Source of the DNA: Paenibacillus sp. FSL H8-0548
GTDB lineage: Bacteria > Bacillota > Bacilli > Paenibacillales > Paenibacillaceae
NCBI RefSeq assembly: GCF_038630985.1
Contig: NZ_CP152049.1
Coordinates: forward strand, 1,569,501-1,633,500
DNA: 64,000 nucleotides
Direction: 5' to 3'
Part shown: one piece after another, positions 46,638 through 55,880 of the stretch
Position numbering within the stretch: position 1 is the first letter of the stretch
Layout: the number at the start of each line of letters is the position of its first letter
Translations under genes and position numbers: made by a program
Notes under the pieces: generated by a model
Told to the model about the DNA's origin: nothing
The model's input: only the letters and a program-made list of their open reading frames with translations
The model's database searches: none

Positions 46638-47699
46638 ATGGTAAACTTGAAATTGGAAGTTCCGAGCTCGAGGAGTGAGAAGATGGAGCATTTGATCGGT
46701 AAAAAAATGAAGAACGATATTTTAAATACATACGGCGTTACGATAGTTCCGGCTGGTGCAATTCTCACTCGTGAATCTTTAAATGTATTGATTAACCATC
46801 GGATAGATTTATCATTATTAAATTTTGATCTAGACAAGAAGCATGTCGAAGAGAACAGCATGCAAATAGGTGAACTCGTACAGCAAACGGTTACAGTTTC
46901 GAAGGACTTATTTGAGTCTATACTTGTATCTCGGAAGGTTCCTTTGATCGAGATTCGCAACGGGGTGCTTCCAGCGATTTTGCAACTGTCCAAAAACCCG
47001 GATATTTTCGAATTATTTGAAGCAGTGAAAGCCAAGGATGACTATGTTTACCAGCATAACGTAGGAGTAGGCATTATATCGACGCTCATCGGCAGGTGGA
47101 TGAATTTGGATGACACTGAGCTCTCGATTTTGTCATTGGCTGCAACGCTGCATGATGTTGGTAAAGTAAAGCTTCCGCTTGAAGTGCTGAATAAGCCAGG
47201 CAAGCTGAACGAGGTTGAGTTTCAATTAATTAAGAAACATACGATTTTGGGCTACGAGCTGCTGAAAGGAACGACCGGCCTTAGCATGAGGATTGCCCGC
47301 GTAGCTCTCCAGCATCATGAGCGTGAGGATGGCAAAGGTTATCCACTCGGTCTAAAGAAAGAAAATATAGATTTATTTAGCTCGATTGTAGCCGTGGCAG
47401 ATATTTTTCATGCGATGTCTTCAAGACGCCCTTATCATGAGCCGTTGTCTTTTCATGAAATTGTTAGTCAAATGAGTGAAGGACGATTTGGCGCACTAAA
47501 CCCGCAAATTGTCTCGCTTTTTATTGAAAACTTAATGAAGAGGCTTGTGGGGAAGCAGGTGCTGCTGACTGACGGCCGTGAAGGCGAGGTTGTCTATATT
47601 AACCCGCATAATATTGAGACACCTCTAATTAAGCTGGCCGATTATTTTTTGGATTTGAGTCAAGCGCGGGACATACAAATTAAATCTATTATAGCGTAA
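46638..47699 (+). CDS. HD-GYP domain cyclic-di-GMP phosphodiesterase
   Basis: 353 residues. An N-terminal region of about 110 residues is followed by an HD-GYP domain with HDVGK (H172, D173), the extended HHEREDGKGYP (H226-P236) and downstream ILGYELLKGT. These are the metal-binding and GYP signatures of c-di-GMP hydrolases. A short C-terminal segment resembles the tail seen in Bacillus/Paenibacillus homologues. No membrane or receiver domain, so it is soluble. TATAAT at 46611-46616 is a likely -10 box. It is a single gene with its own terminator. Confidence 0.92.
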   Translation: MVNLKLEVPSSRSEKMEHLIGKKMKNDILNTYGVTIVPAGAILTRESLNVLINHRIDLSLLNFDLDKKHVEENSMQIGELVQQTVTVSKDLFESILVSRKVPLIEIRNGVLPAILQLSKNPDIFELFEAVKAKDDYVYQHNVGVGIISTLIGRWMNLDDTELSILSLAATLHDVGKVKLPLEVLNKPGKLNEVEFQLIKKHTILGYELLKGTTGLSMRIARVALQHHEREDGKGYPLGLKKENIDLFSSIVAVADIFHAMSSRRPYHEPLSFHEIVSQMSEGRFGALNPQIVSLFIENLMKRLVGKQVLLTDGREGEVVYINPHNIETPLIKLADYFLDLSQARDIQIKSIIA

Positions 47700-47710
47700 T
47701 AGCAATAAAC

Positions 47711-47756
47711 AAAAATGCAGCTGACCAACACACGTTGATCAGCTGCATTTTTTCAT
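47711..47756 (+). terminator. Rho-independent terminator after the HD-GYP gene
   Basis: Long stem AAAAATGCAGCTGA-n-CAAC / GTTG-n-TCAGCTGCATTTTTT, 11 bases after the stop. Confidence 0.88.
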
Positions 47757-48079
47757 ATTATATATAGAAGTTGAATTTTAAAAAATGAAGTTTAGACGAA
47801 GCGAGAAGATCGTTGTGGAGAAACGAACGGTTCGCTTTTGCAGCTCTTATTCTTGCCTTAACTGTCTAAGGAAATCACAGCATCTGGCTGTACTCGCACA
47901 GCGCCCAAAGTTTGTGCAATAGAATGTCCATTCTAGGGTGATATTCGTTGGTTTGGCGCTCATTCTACTGCAATAGTACAATGCGGCCGTCTGAAAGAGC
48001 TCTCATGTGAGGTTTTCATTGTACAAAGTGCAGTGTAGGCGCTTCTCCTTCATCTAGCGGAGACTTTATAGGGCGAATG
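47757..48079. repeat. Intergenic stretch with repeat units
   Basis: No gene. It carries a forward unit at 47965-47985 and a reverse unit at about 48013-48038 of the same repeat as at 23070-23259, facing each other about 30 bases apart. The rest (an AAGCGAGAAG...GGTTCGCTTTT segment near 47800-47840) has an imperfect inverted look. Confidence 0.45.
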
Positions 48080-48126
48080 AAAGGAGCTGTTCCATAAGGC
48101 CGGATGCCTTCTGGAACAGCTCCTTT
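48080..48126 (-). terminator. Terminator hairpin of the YiaA-like gene
   Basis: 15-bp perfect arms AAAGGAGCTGTTCCA / TGGAACAGCTCCTTT just beyond the minus-strand gene end. Confidence 0.75.
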
Positions 48127-48132
48127 GTGGTT

Positions 48133-48633
48133 TTAACCTTCAAAATCCTCAGTAGCATTTGTATGCAGGCTGTCTTCCTCGTTGTCGCGAATCGTTTTCT
48201 GAAGAACAAGGCAAGCGACAATCAAGAACGCACCGGCAATCGCATAATAGCCTTTTACATAAAGCGGCTCCTCAAGAACGTATATCCCGATGTATTGGGC
48301 AAGAACGGCTAGAATAAAGCCTGCCCATGCCATGAATGTGAAGGCTGAGGTATTGCGGTTTCTATAGCTGGGATTGTATTCCTTGAGAAATTTATCCTCA
48401 TCATTATCACGCGCCACCTTTTGGAGAAGGAACGAGGTGATGATTAAGAGAACGCCGGTTACGGCGTAATAGCCTTGTACGGACATGGGCTGCTCAAGCG
48501 TGTAGATGCCAACAAACTCAAAGCCGCAGGCGATAATAAACGCTGCCCAAGCCATAAAAGTATAAGTAGGTGTATTGCGTCTACGATAAAAATTTGCAGG
48601 TTTGCGTACATGCATCGTTTCCATTTTATCCAT
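48133..48633 (-). CDS. YiaA/YiaB-type inner membrane protein, two repeats
   Basis: 166 residues from the ATG at 48633, chosen because GGGAGGG sits 8 bases upstream; the open frame extends further without support. Two copies of a two-helix YiaAB unit (NTPTYTFMAWAAFIIACGF and NTSAFTFMAWAGFILAVLA), each ending in a charged RDN-E segment, give four membrane helices. The function of the family is not known. It is monocistronic. Confidence 0.88.
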   Translation of the reverse strand: MDKMETMHVRKPANFYRRRNTPTYTFMAWAAFIIACGFEFVGIYTLEQPMSVQGYYAVTGVLLIITSFLLQKVARDNDEDKFLKEYNPSYRNRNTSAFTFMAWAGFILAVLAQYIGIYVLEEPLYVKGYYAIAGAFLIVACLVLQKTIRDNEEDSLHTNATEDFEG

Positions 48634-48759
48634 TTGTGAAACCCTCCCGAACTGAGTTGTTGTTGATGTCCTTAGTTTACAACATATTCCTAAACATGTA
48701 AGTACCAACTTAATATAGTACCTGGTTCCAAACGAGTGTAGAAGACAGCTTCAACAATA

Positions 48760-48808
48760 AAAATGGTGTTATCCGTTCGCAAGAAGGCGATTAGGACAAC
48801 ACCATTTT
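48760..48808 (-). terminator. Terminator-like hairpin after the 71-residue gene
   Basis: Arms AAAATGGTGTT and AACACCATTTT with a 27-base loop, 14 bases past the gene end. Confidence 0.6.
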
Positions 48809-48821
48809 GAATTCATTTGGA

Positions 48822-49037
48822 TCAGTGCTTTCTAAGCAGAAAAAATTCACATTCCTTCCGGTTATGATAGGCAATATCGCTTACCCCTGATTGGGTCACA
48901 ATGATGCTATCGTCAAACCGGACGATTAGCGAGCTGGAATCGATGAGCAGATTGTCACGGAAAACACGAATGCGCAGCTGCTGCTCTAATACCTCTTCAA
49001 AATCCAGATCGGTGTGAAGCCGTCGGTTTATGGACAT
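48822..49037 (-). CDS. Small protein of unknown function, 71 residues
   Basis: ATG preceded by AAAGGAG at a 7-base spacing, followed by a hairpin, so it is very likely expressed. The protein is soluble, mixed charge, with a beta-rich middle (LIVRFDDSIIVTQSG). No recognised family. It is divergent from yunB. Confidence 0.7.
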   Translation of the reverse strand: MSINRRLHTDLDFEEVLEQQLRIRVFRDNLLIDSSSLIVRFDDSIIVTQSGVSDIAYHNRKECEFFLLRKH

Positions 49038-49195
49038 TGGTATGCTCCTTTAATACGATAAATGATTAATTATAGTTTATCCGATGAGTGATAGTGTTGC
49101 AAAGGCTAGTCAGGTCGTCTTCTTATTTGGCCGAGTTCTGCATAGGTATGTGTAATGAAGGCAGACAACTTGTTGCGGGAGGGGAGGGGATTGGT

Positions 49196-50341
49196 TTGGC
49201 GAAGTGGGGGAGACGGGGCTGGCGGTTTCGAGGGTTTGGCGGGAGCCGGATGCAGCTCTGGTCAGGTCGTCCATTCTCTAAAATAAAGACGGTCAGCTGG
49301 GGCAGTCGAGGGAGCTCGACTGCGCCCCGTACAGCACCAAAAAAATGGGGAACGGGAGCCGGTTCATCCGTACTGAAATGGGGATCGCAATCGAGCGCCG
49401 GCGCCAGCGGTGGAAGATGGAAGACAAAGCGGACAACGTCGAAATTCAGCAGCCGACCGGGCGGCAGCAGTGGCGGAGCAGGAAGCGTCTGGGGAGCACG
49501 GCCTGCGAAGCCGCGCTTTCGTCTTCGAACTATTTTTTTGATCGTATTTCTTATCATGATGGTTTTTTCGATTCAATCTTTTGTGTATATAGAGAAAAAT
49601 TTGCGTCCGCCGCTTATGAATATCGCCAAAATAAGAGTGAAGCAAATGGCAACACAAGCGATCAATAAAGCAATCACCGAGCAGGTAGCGACGCGAGCAG
49701 GTAACGACAAGCTTATAGACTGGAAAATGAACAACAACGGGAAAATATCGGGCTTTATGCTCAATTATGCCGAGCATATGAGCATTACCTCGCAAACGAT
49801 TAATACCGTTCAAAATACATTAAATGAAATGAAGGGCATTCCAGAGCATATTCCAATTGGGCATGCGCTTAATAGCGCGATCATTTCCTCCTTTGGTCCA
49901 AGAGTGCCGGTGAAGTTCGAGCCTGTCGGTGCTGTGAAGGTCGATCTGAGTACACGCCAGAAGGACGCAGGCATCAATATGATTTTGGTCGAGGTGTACA
50001 TTCGAATTATTGCTGAGGTTACGATTATTATCCCCTTTGACACCGAACCGGAAATCGTAGAGACCGATATTCCGATCTCCTATTTGCTCGTGGTCGGCGA
50101 TGTGCCGATGTACTATTACGATAACACGGGCAAGCCCGTTGGGGAGTCTGCAGCACAAGCGCCGAACATCTCGGTGCCGCTAGGACAGGGTTCTTCAGGA
50201 GGAGTCAGCTCGAGCCCGCAAAATGGGAATGGTGAATCCACTAATGAAGGTGAATCGACAGAGGCGTCTGCGGATGGATCGAACCATTCCAATGGTCAGA
50301 GCAACGCGTCCAACCATGCAGGCAACGCCGCTACAAAATAG
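49196..50341 (+). CDS. yunB: Sporulation protein YunB with long low-complexity ends
   Basis: 381 residues from TTG at 49196, chosen for the purine tract GGGAGGGGAGGGGA ending 5 bases before; ATG 49148 and GTG 49088 are in frame but lack ribosome sites. The middle (from LRTIFLIVFLIMMVFSIQSF, a membrane helix, through VTIIIPFDTEPEIVETDIPISYLLVVGDVP) is clearly YunB, a mother-cell sporulation protein whose role is unclear. Unusually, about 110 residues of Gly/Ser/Trp/Arg-rich sequence precede the helix, and a Ser/Asn/Gly-rich tail follows. B. subtilis YunB is about 250 residues. The neighbour lytH keeps the B. subtilis gene order. Confidence 0.85.
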   Translation: MAKWGRRGWRFRGFGGSRMQLWSGRPFSKIKTVSWGSRGSSTAPRTAPKKWGTGAGSSVLKWGSQSSAGASGGRWKTKRTTSKFSSRPGGSSGGAGSVWGARPAKPRFRLRTIFLIVFLIMMVFSIQSFVYIEKNLRPPLMNIAKIRVKQMATQAINKAITEQVATRAGNDKLIDWKMNNNGKISGFMLNYAEHMSITSQTINTVQNTLNEMKGIPEHIPIGHALNSAIISSFGPRVPVKFEPVGAVKVDLSTRQKDAGINMILVEVYIRIIAEVTIIIPFDTEPEIVETDIPISYLLVVGDVPMYYYDNTGKPVGESAAQAPNISVPLGQGSSGGVSSSPQNGNGESTNEGESTEASADGSNHSNGQSNASNHAGNAATK

Positions 50342-50353
50342 CACCTCACATAA

Positions 50354-50398
50354 AAACGACTTTATAGTCTTCATGTGCAGAAGATAATAAAGTCGTTT
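50354..50398. terminator. Terminator between yunB and lytH
   Basis: Arms AAACGACTTTA and TAAAGTCGTTT, 13 bases past yunB and between converging genes. Confidence 0.75.
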
Positions 50399-50490
50399 CT
50401 TCTTAATAAGAGAAAGCTATACTATTTTTCGAAATATAGGGAAGTATACCCTTTCGCTATACTTTCTCTATATTTCTGGGAATGAAACGG

Positions 50491-51558
50491 CTACAGTCGT
50501 TTCCCCTTGGCCTTCATTTGTTTGCGTTCTGCCTGCTCCCACCGTCGAAGCATCGGATAGGGATCAAAAGACCATTCAATTAAGCCGCGATCACTGTATA
50601 CGCCGTAATGCAAATGAGGCGGGAATTTTCCCTGCGTGCCTGGCTTGCCGTAGCCAGAGCTCCCAACCCAGCCTACAACCTGACCCGGCTTAACGACATC
50701 ACCTATATTAATGGTTTTATCATAGCCGGATAGATGAGCGTAATAGTGGTAGAAGTTGTTGAGATCACGTATCCCGATTCGCCAGCCGCCGTAAGGATTC
50801 CACCCTTTGACCTCAACGACCCCATAGCAGGTACTGCGTACAGGAAGACCGTGGTTTGCGAAAATATCAGTTCCTTCATGCGTTCGCCTGCCGCCCCAGC
50901 TTCGTCCGGTTCCCCACGTGCTGTTATAGGCATAGTTAGTGCCAATCGGCACGGGGAAAGCATGCTCAAACAAATCTAGCTTGCCAAATGTTTCGTAAAT
51001 TCGTGCGAACTGTTGAATACGCTGAACGGAGCGGTTGTTCTGATAATATTCCCAGAGCCCGATTGCAAAATCGTCTTCAGCTATCCCATAAGCGGCAATA
51101 CGGCTTACAAGGGAATATAGCAGATCAACATCGTTTGTACGCTCGGCTTGCCCATTTCCATCCCCGTCACGTCCAATGCCGTTAAAGAAACGAATGGACG
51201 CTGGAGAGCTGTCCTCTGTATTTGGATTGAGAGGGCCCGCCCAGTGCTCTTGATCAATGAACACCCCTACGGTGCTGCCGAGCATAGGCCGTGCCTTGGG
51301 GCGAACCTTGGACATAGAACGCTCATATTGATCAACGGCTGCGATCCAGTACCAAGGAATTTCAGTAAACAAGCTAAGCTTCTCATATAAGCCTCTTCTG
51401 GCAGGGAACGGATCTGACTCCGATGCTGCTTGCTCATTTGCTGCTGTCTGCCGACTGAAAGCAGGAGCTGCTGTTATCAGATCGGCGGGCAGAGCAAGAA
51501 GCAAGAAGGCTGTCGTTAAAGCTGAAACAATAGTAGTAGTCAATTTCAAACGTCTCAC
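50491..51558 (-). CDS. lytH: LytH-like sporulation peptidoglycan endopeptidase (M23)
   Basis: 355 residues, GTG start, signal peptide or anchor about 1-30. The C-terminal M23 domain has HEGTD (zinc His and Asp), a YYAH segment and HLHYG. About 150 residues before it form a helical domain with a DVDLLYSLVSRIAAYGIAEDD segment. In B. subtilis, LytH (YunA) is a spore-cortex L-Ala-D-Glu endopeptidase lying next to yunB and near lipA and yutD, exactly the arrangement here. It should act outside the membrane on spore peptidoglycan. Start codon not certain because the AAGG tract abuts it. Confidence 0.82.
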   Translation of the reverse strand: MRRLKLTTTIVSALTTAFLLLALPADLITAAPAFSRQTAANEQAASESDPFPARRGLYEKLSLFTEIPWYWIAAVDQYERSMSKVRPKARPMLGSTVGVFIDQEHWAGPLNPNTEDSSPASIRFFNGIGRDGDGNGQAERTNDVDLLYSLVSRIAAYGIAEDDFAIGLWEYYQNNRSVQRIQQFARIYETFGKLDLFEHAFPVPIGTNYAYNSTWGTGRSWGGRRTHEGTDIFANHGLPVRSTCYGVVEVKGWNPYGGWRIGIRDLNNFYHYYAHLSGYDKTINIGDVVKPGQVVGWVGSSGYGKPGTQGKFPPHLHYGVYSDRGLIEWSFDPYPMLRRWEQAERKQMKAKGKRL

Positions 51559-51699
51559 CCTTCCAAAAGCATACGGCTATGAAGTTATAATTAGCTAATC
51601 ATTGGTTTTTATTCGAAAACGGCTGTAATAAAATCAGCTTGCTTGCGTTTGGAGCTGAAACGAAATGCTGAGAAAGTGCTATTTTTTATTGAAACATGT

Positions 51700-51705
51700 T
51701 ATAAT
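51700..51705 (+). promoter_or_regulatory. Extended -10 promoter of lipA
   Basis: TGTTATAAT: a consensus TATAAT with an upstream TG one base away, about 50 bases before the lipA start. No good -35. Confidence 0.5.
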
Positions 51706-51756
51706 AAGCGCATGAGTTTAGGATTTATAAATGAACTTGAAAGCAGGTCACCTCAT

Positions 51757-52692
51757 ATGAAAGAACAAGAAACACTCAAAAAGCCAGATTGGCTTCGCAT
51801 AAAATTAGCTACAGACGGCAATTTTGCCGAAATTAAAAATATGATGCGTTCTAAAACACTACATACGGTATGCGAGGAAGCACGTTGTCCAAACATTTAT
51901 GAATGCTGGGCGAACCGCACAGCTACATTTATGATTTTGGGCGATATATGTACCCGCGCGTGCCGTTTCTGCGCGGTTAAGACAGGCATGCCGACGGAGC
52001 TTGATTTGGATGAACCAGAACGCGTAGCAGAGGCAGCTGAGCAAATGGGCTTGCAGCACTGTGTTGTTACTTCGGTAGCTCGCGATGATCTAAAGGACGG
52101 CGGCGCATCGATATTTGCAGCAACGGTTCACGCCATTCGCAAACGGATGCCTTTTTGCCGCGTCGAAGTGCTTATTCCCGATTTCTTAGGCAATAAGGAT
52201 GCACTGCAAATCGTCATGGATGCTAATCCAGACATTCTCAACCATAATGTTGAGACAGTGGAGCGGCTATCAGACCGCGTTCGTGCGAGGGCGAAATACA
52301 GCCGTACGATGGAATTGTTAAAGCGCGCGAAAGAGATGAAACCGAAAATTCCGACCAAATCGAGCATTATGCTTGGCGTGGGCGAGGAATGGGACGAGAT
52401 TTTGCAAACGATGGATGATCTTCGTGCCAATGATGTGAATATTTTGACATTAGGTCAATATTTGCAGCCGTCACCTAAGCATTTGCCAATCGTACGTTAT
52501 GTCCACCCAGATGAATTTGCAAAATTAAAAGAAGAAGGGCTGAAGCGCGGTTTCCGGCATGTGGAATCCGCACCGCTAGTACGCAGCTCTTATCATGCGC
52601 ACGAGCAGACCGATTCGGCACACGCAGCGATTGCTGCAGATACCGTAGTTGACCGTGAGGTTTCCTCCGGTGCTTGCTCGAGCAGCGTATAA
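51757..52692 (+). CDS. lipA: Lipoyl synthase
   Basis: 311 residues from the ATG at 51757, which matches the length of Bacillus LipA; an upstream ATG at 51712 would add 15 residues. Radical-SAM motif CTRACRFC gives C65, C69, C72 for the SAM-binding cluster, and C39, C44, C50 (CEEARC...EC) bind the auxiliary cluster that donates sulfur. RSSYHAHEQ near the C-terminus carries the conserved RSSY Ser ligand. It inserts two sulfurs into protein-bound octanoyl groups to make lipoate for 2-oxoacid dehydrogenases. It is followed by yutD after 26 bases, probably one operon. Confidence 0.97.
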   Translation: MKEQETLKKPDWLRIKLATDGNFAEIKNMMRSKTLHTVCEEARCPNIYECWANRTATFMILGDICTRACRFCAVKTGMPTELDLDEPERVAEAAEQMGLQHCVVTSVARDDLKDGGASIFAATVHAIRKRMPFCRVEVLIPDFLGNKDALQIVMDANPDILNHNVETVERLSDRVRARAKYSRTMELLKRAKEMKPKIPTKSSIMLGVGEEWDEILQTMDDLRANDVNILTLGQYLQPSPKHLPIVRYVHPDEFAKLKEEGLKRGFRHVESAPLVRSSYHAHEQTDSAHAAIAADTVVDREVSSGACSSSV

Positions 52693-52718
52693 CTGACGCT
52701 CAAGATGAGGTGGAGAAC

Positions 52719-53444
52719 ATGGCTTTGATTCATATCGGCGGAAAATCATACGAAATTGTTCATGAGAATCGAAATGGCTGGAATCCTGAAGCTTTTCGTG
52801 ATCGATACAGTGAAGTGCTTGAGCGTTATGATTTCATTATTGGCGATTGGGGCTACAGTCAGCTTCGGCTGAAGGGCTTCTTCCGAGATAATCATCAGAA
52901 AGCAACGAAAGAGAGCAACTTCTCAAGTATGTCGGATTACATTAATGAATACTGTAATTTTGGCTGTGCTTATTTCATTCTGGAGAAAACCTTAAGCACT
53001 AAACGAGAGCCTGAGGATTACGATTTGGACGCGGAGGATCAGCGGCCTCGTATTGAAGCAGCGGATCTTCTCGCGGCAGCAGCGGGCTTAGTCGAATTAT
53101 CTGGTGACACAGATGCAGCGGGCGAAGAGGTTGCAAGCGCTAAAGAGAATACTTCTGTGCCATCAACAGAGCGTGACCGGCATAGCCGTTATCAGCCTCG
53201 TGAAAACCGTCATAGAAGCTCCAATCGCAGCAACACGAAAACCAGCAGCGACAGTCAAGTCGCCGTTGAAAGCCGCAGCACTGAACCACCGGCCGGCGGG
53301 AAGCGTGATAATCAGCAGCGCAAGGGCGGCTACAAAGGCAATGACCAGCGTGGAAAAAAACCATTCCGACTTGCAGCAAGTGAAGCTGCAGCTGCATCAG
53401 CCGAATCGAAAAAAACAATCAAAAAAGACACTGAACGCCTATAG
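52719..53444 (+). CDS. yutD: YutD-like protein (DUF1027) with extended disordered tail
   Basis: 241 residues from ATG 52719 with GAGGTGGAG before it. Residues 1-100 match YutD (GGKSYEIVHENRNGWNPEAF, DFIIGDWGYSQLRLKGFF, YCNFGCAYFILEK). The rest is low-complexity, basic, Asn/Arg/Gln-rich (RHSRYQPRENRHRSSNRSN and so on) and presumably disordered, giving more than twice the length of B. subtilis YutD. YutD function is unknown. The lipA-yutD linkage is also seen in Bacillus. Confidence 0.88.
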   Translation: MALIHIGGKSYEIVHENRNGWNPEAFRDRYSEVLERYDFIIGDWGYSQLRLKGFFRDNHQKATKESNFSSMSDYINEYCNFGCAYFILEKTLSTKREPEDYDLDAEDQRPRIEAADLLAAAAGLVELSGDTDAAGEEVASAKENTSVPSTERDRHSRYQPRENRHRSSNRSNTKTSSDSQVAVESRSTEPPAGGKRDNQQRKGGYKGNDQRGKKPFRLAASEAAAASAESKKTIKKDTERL

Positions 53445-53467
53445 CTGGCGCTTCAGTGTCTTTTTTT
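53421..53467 (+). terminator. Terminator overlapping the yutD 3' end
   Basis: Arms AAAAAAGACACTGAA and TTCAGTGTCTTTTTTT. The left arm is inside the yutD coding sequence (stop at 53442-53444), so the last codons are shaped by the terminator. The A-rich arm lets it serve nadK on the other strand too. Confidence 0.85.
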
Positions 53468-53478
53468 AATAAAATAGC

Positions 53479-54276
53479 CTATCTCACATCATAGCCAAGA
53501 AATGCCTCTCGCACACGAGTCCAGAAAGGAAAAGGCCGATACCTTGCAAAGCTGACCTTGCGGCTGGATACGCTGCAGCGAATGGAGCGGATGTCGCTGC
53601 GCATAATGCTGATATGATCAATGGCAAGCTGGAGCCGCTGCTCTTTTTTGGAAATAATGTCGCAATGATGATGCTTCGGCAACAGCACGGAAGAGCCAAG
53701 CGTACGATACACACGATTGTTAATAGAAGCGATCTCTGCGATTTGCAGCGATTCTATTGAAGGGTGGACAATAGCTCCCCCTAAGCTTTTATTATAGGCA
53801 GTGCTTCCAGACGGGGTGGAAATTACGATTCCGTCTCCACGAAACATTTCGAACATTTCATCATTTACATTAATTTGAGCGACGAGCGTGCCATCGACGC
53901 CTTTAAGCGTAAACTCATTCAAGGACAAATAGTGACGTGTTTCAGTAGGGGTTTCCAGTTGAATTTCCGCCAGTGGATATCTGACTATTTTCGGCGTCTC
54001 GTTGGCCATTATTTTAACGAGCTCCTCGATCTCATCAGCTTGCCAATCAGCGTAGAAGCCGAGATGACCGGTATGAACGCCGACAAAAGCAACATCTGTT
54101 ATTTGACTCACATATTTATGAAAGGCGAGCAGGAGCGTTCCGTCTCCTCCGATCGAAATGACGATTTCAGGTGCTTCATCATTGCGAGCGAAGCCGTGCT
54201 CTGACGCTAATGTATGGAATTTTTCCGCTAACGATTTGGATAAAGCATCGCCTCGATCTATAACCGCATACTTCAA
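53479..54276 (-). CDS. nadK: NAD kinase
   Basis: 265 residues starting at TTG with AAGGAG 8 bases upstream. GGDGTLLLAFH near residue 50 is the ATP-binding GGDG motif; VDGTLVAQINVNDEMFEMFRGDGIVISTPSGSTAYNKSLGG is the conserved substrate-binding region. It phosphorylates NAD to NADP in the cytoplasm. Length matches Bacillus PpnK/NadF. It is transcribed away from ylbJ's 3' end, in the same direction. Confidence 0.95.
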   Translation of the reverse strand: MKYAVIDRGDALSKSLAEKFHTLASEHGFARNDEAPEIVISIGGDGTLLLAFHKYVSQITDVAFVGVHTGHLGFYADWQADEIEELVKIMANETPKIVRYPLAEIQLETPTETRHYLSLNEFTLKGVDGTLVAQINVNDEMFEMFRGDGIVISTPSGSTAYNKSLGGAIVHPSIESLQIAEIASINNRVYRTLGSSVLLPKHHHCDIISKKEQRLQLAIDHISIMRSDIRSIRCSVSSRKVSFARYRPFPFWTRVREAFLGYDVR

Positions 54277-54375
54277 AGATAAATCTCCTTCCGATCTCCA
54301 TAGTACTTAAGATGATAAAGGAAATCGCCTTTAAATTCAATGCAAGTCGGCAATGTTGCACTCAAGCAGGGCGTT

Positions 54376-55452
54376 TTAAGGGGCCATCCAGCCCCAAAGG
54401 AGGTAAACAAGTGCCATGGCTAGAAAACCATGCAAAATTCTGGATAGAAAAAAAGGACGATAGCGTAAATCTGTTTTGCTGAGCAGACTGGCAATTTGAG
54501 CATGCACCGACAAACCGCCCCAGGAGAGCACCCAAGCAGCAATAGCTGCTTGATGCATAAGCCCTGTACCTGCTGTACCTGCCGCCCTAGCGCCGAGGGT
54601 GACCTCGAAGAAGCCAATAATGCCCGCATCAGCCAGAGGGGCTGGCAGACCGATTAGATGAAACAAATATCGAAGCGCTTCTGCGAGTGCTTCAACTATC
54701 CCTGCATGCGTGAGCATCTCCATCACAACGGAGAAAAAAACGACCAGGCCGCCAACGACAATCATGAGGCGCAGCGCGGACTCAACAGAGTCCTGCAGAA
54801 GTCTCCCAAGACCGCGTCCATCAAGGAGGCGAGCCTCGTGCATCGCTTTGAGTGCTTCAGCTATCCGGGATTTCCTTCGAGCATTTCGCACACCTGCAGC
54901 ATCGCTTATTTTCTTTTCAGAGGAAGATGGGGCATGGCGGTCGTGGAATCGCATAAGCAGGCCAATGATTAAACCGCTGCCGTAGTGCGCTGCTGCAAGG
55001 ATTGGCGCGAGCGCTGCATTTTGAAAGAAGCCTACGGAAACGGCACCGATTAGGAAAATAGGATCAGAGGTGGTCGTGAAAGCAACGAGACGCTCTCCTT
55101 CGGCCCGATTGACTAGCCGCTGCTCCCAAAGCTGGGCTGTCAGCCTTGCTCCAACAGGGTATCCGGAAATATAGCCCATAGTAACTACAAACCCTCCGAT
55201 GCCGGGAAGGCGAAATAGGGGTCTCATAAGCGGATCAAGCAGCTTGCCGAAGAAATGCACAATGCCAAAACCGAGCAGCAGCTCCGATATAACAAAAAAA
55301 GGGAAAAGGGCAGGGAATAGCACATGCCACCATATGGAAAGTCCGCGGAGCGAGGAGCCCAAAGTTTCAGTAGGGAATATCGTCATGAGCAATACGATGA
55401 AAATAGCGCCGAGGGCGGTTAAGGATAACGGATGAACGAACGAGCGCAGCAA
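54376..55452 (-). CDS. ylbJ: Sporulation integral membrane protein YlbJ
   Basis: About 358 residues from TTG at 55452, picked because GAGGAGG lies 8 bases upstream (TTG 55455 is possible; the frame is open to 55548). About eight membrane helices. WWHVLFPALFPFFVISELLLGFG, GYISGYPVGARLTAQLWE and TSDPIFLIGAVSVGFF are characteristic of YlbJ/SpoVV, a nucleoside-transporter-like protein implicated in dipicolinic acid movement into the forespore. It should be made in the mother cell. nadK follows on the same strand after 99 bases. Confidence 0.9.
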   Translation of the reverse strand: MLRSFVHPLSLTALGAIFIVLLMTIFPTETLGSSLRGLSIWWHVLFPALFPFFVISELLLGFGIVHFFGKLLDPLMRPLFRLPGIGGFVVTMGYISGYPVGARLTAQLWEQRLVNRAEGERLVAFTTTSDPIFLIGAVSVGFFQNAALAPILAAAHYGSGLIIGLLMRFHDRHAPSSSEKKISDAAGVRNARRKSRIAEALKAMHEARLLDGRGLGRLLQDSVESALRLMIVVGGLVVFFSVVMEMLTHAGIVEALAEALRYLFHLIGLPAPLADAGIIGFFEVTLGARAAGTAGTGLMHQAAIAAWVLSWGGLSVHAQIASLLSKTDLRYRPFFLSRILHGFLAMALVYLLWGWMAP

Positions 55453-55588
55453 CAATACCGCCTCCTCAAATGGTTGGATTGGTAGTTGAAACAGTGATCC
55501 CTGATCATGTACAACCCCTCCTACACATATATGTAAGTAGATGGACATCCATCACTTCAGTGTCATTAATAATTAATACAATTGAAAT

Positions 55589-55602
55589 AGAAAACGCTTA
55601 CA
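55589..55602 (+). promoter_or_regulatory. cre-like sequence
   Basis: AGAAAACGCTTACA differs from the cre consensus only at its first base. It lies about 70 bases before the 30-residue gene; TACAAT at 55631-55636 may be the -10 box for that gene. Confidence 0.35.
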
Positions 55603-55669
55603 AAAAGCTGGATAACTAAAATTTTTATGGTACAATAGAATTACCTTTGAAACGGTTGGAGTGATGGCC

Positions 55670-55762
55670 ATGAGTATAATCGCAGGCATCTTGGTATGTG
55701 CTTTCGTCTATGTCATTCGTGAATCTCTTACGGCGCCTGGAGAAGAGGATTATGAGGGTTAA
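55670..55762 (+). CDS. 30-residue small membrane protein
   Basis: ATG at 55670 with GGAG 8 bases upstream, ending TAA at 55760-55762. A single hydrophobic helix (IIAGILVCAFVYVIRE) followed by an acidic tail (PGEEDYEG). TACAAT upstream can act as a -10 box. This arrangement is typical of real small membrane proteins rather than chance. No family recognised. Confidence 0.55.
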   Translation: MSIIAGILVCAFVYVIRESLTAPGEEDYEG

Positions 55763-55880
55763 TAGGTAATATGTACGAATTTATGAGGCTCGCATCGATA
55801 AGCTGCGAGTCTTTTTTTGTTTACCTTCGAAATATGATTTGTGTTATAATACTAATTACCTACATACTGGAGATGTTCTA

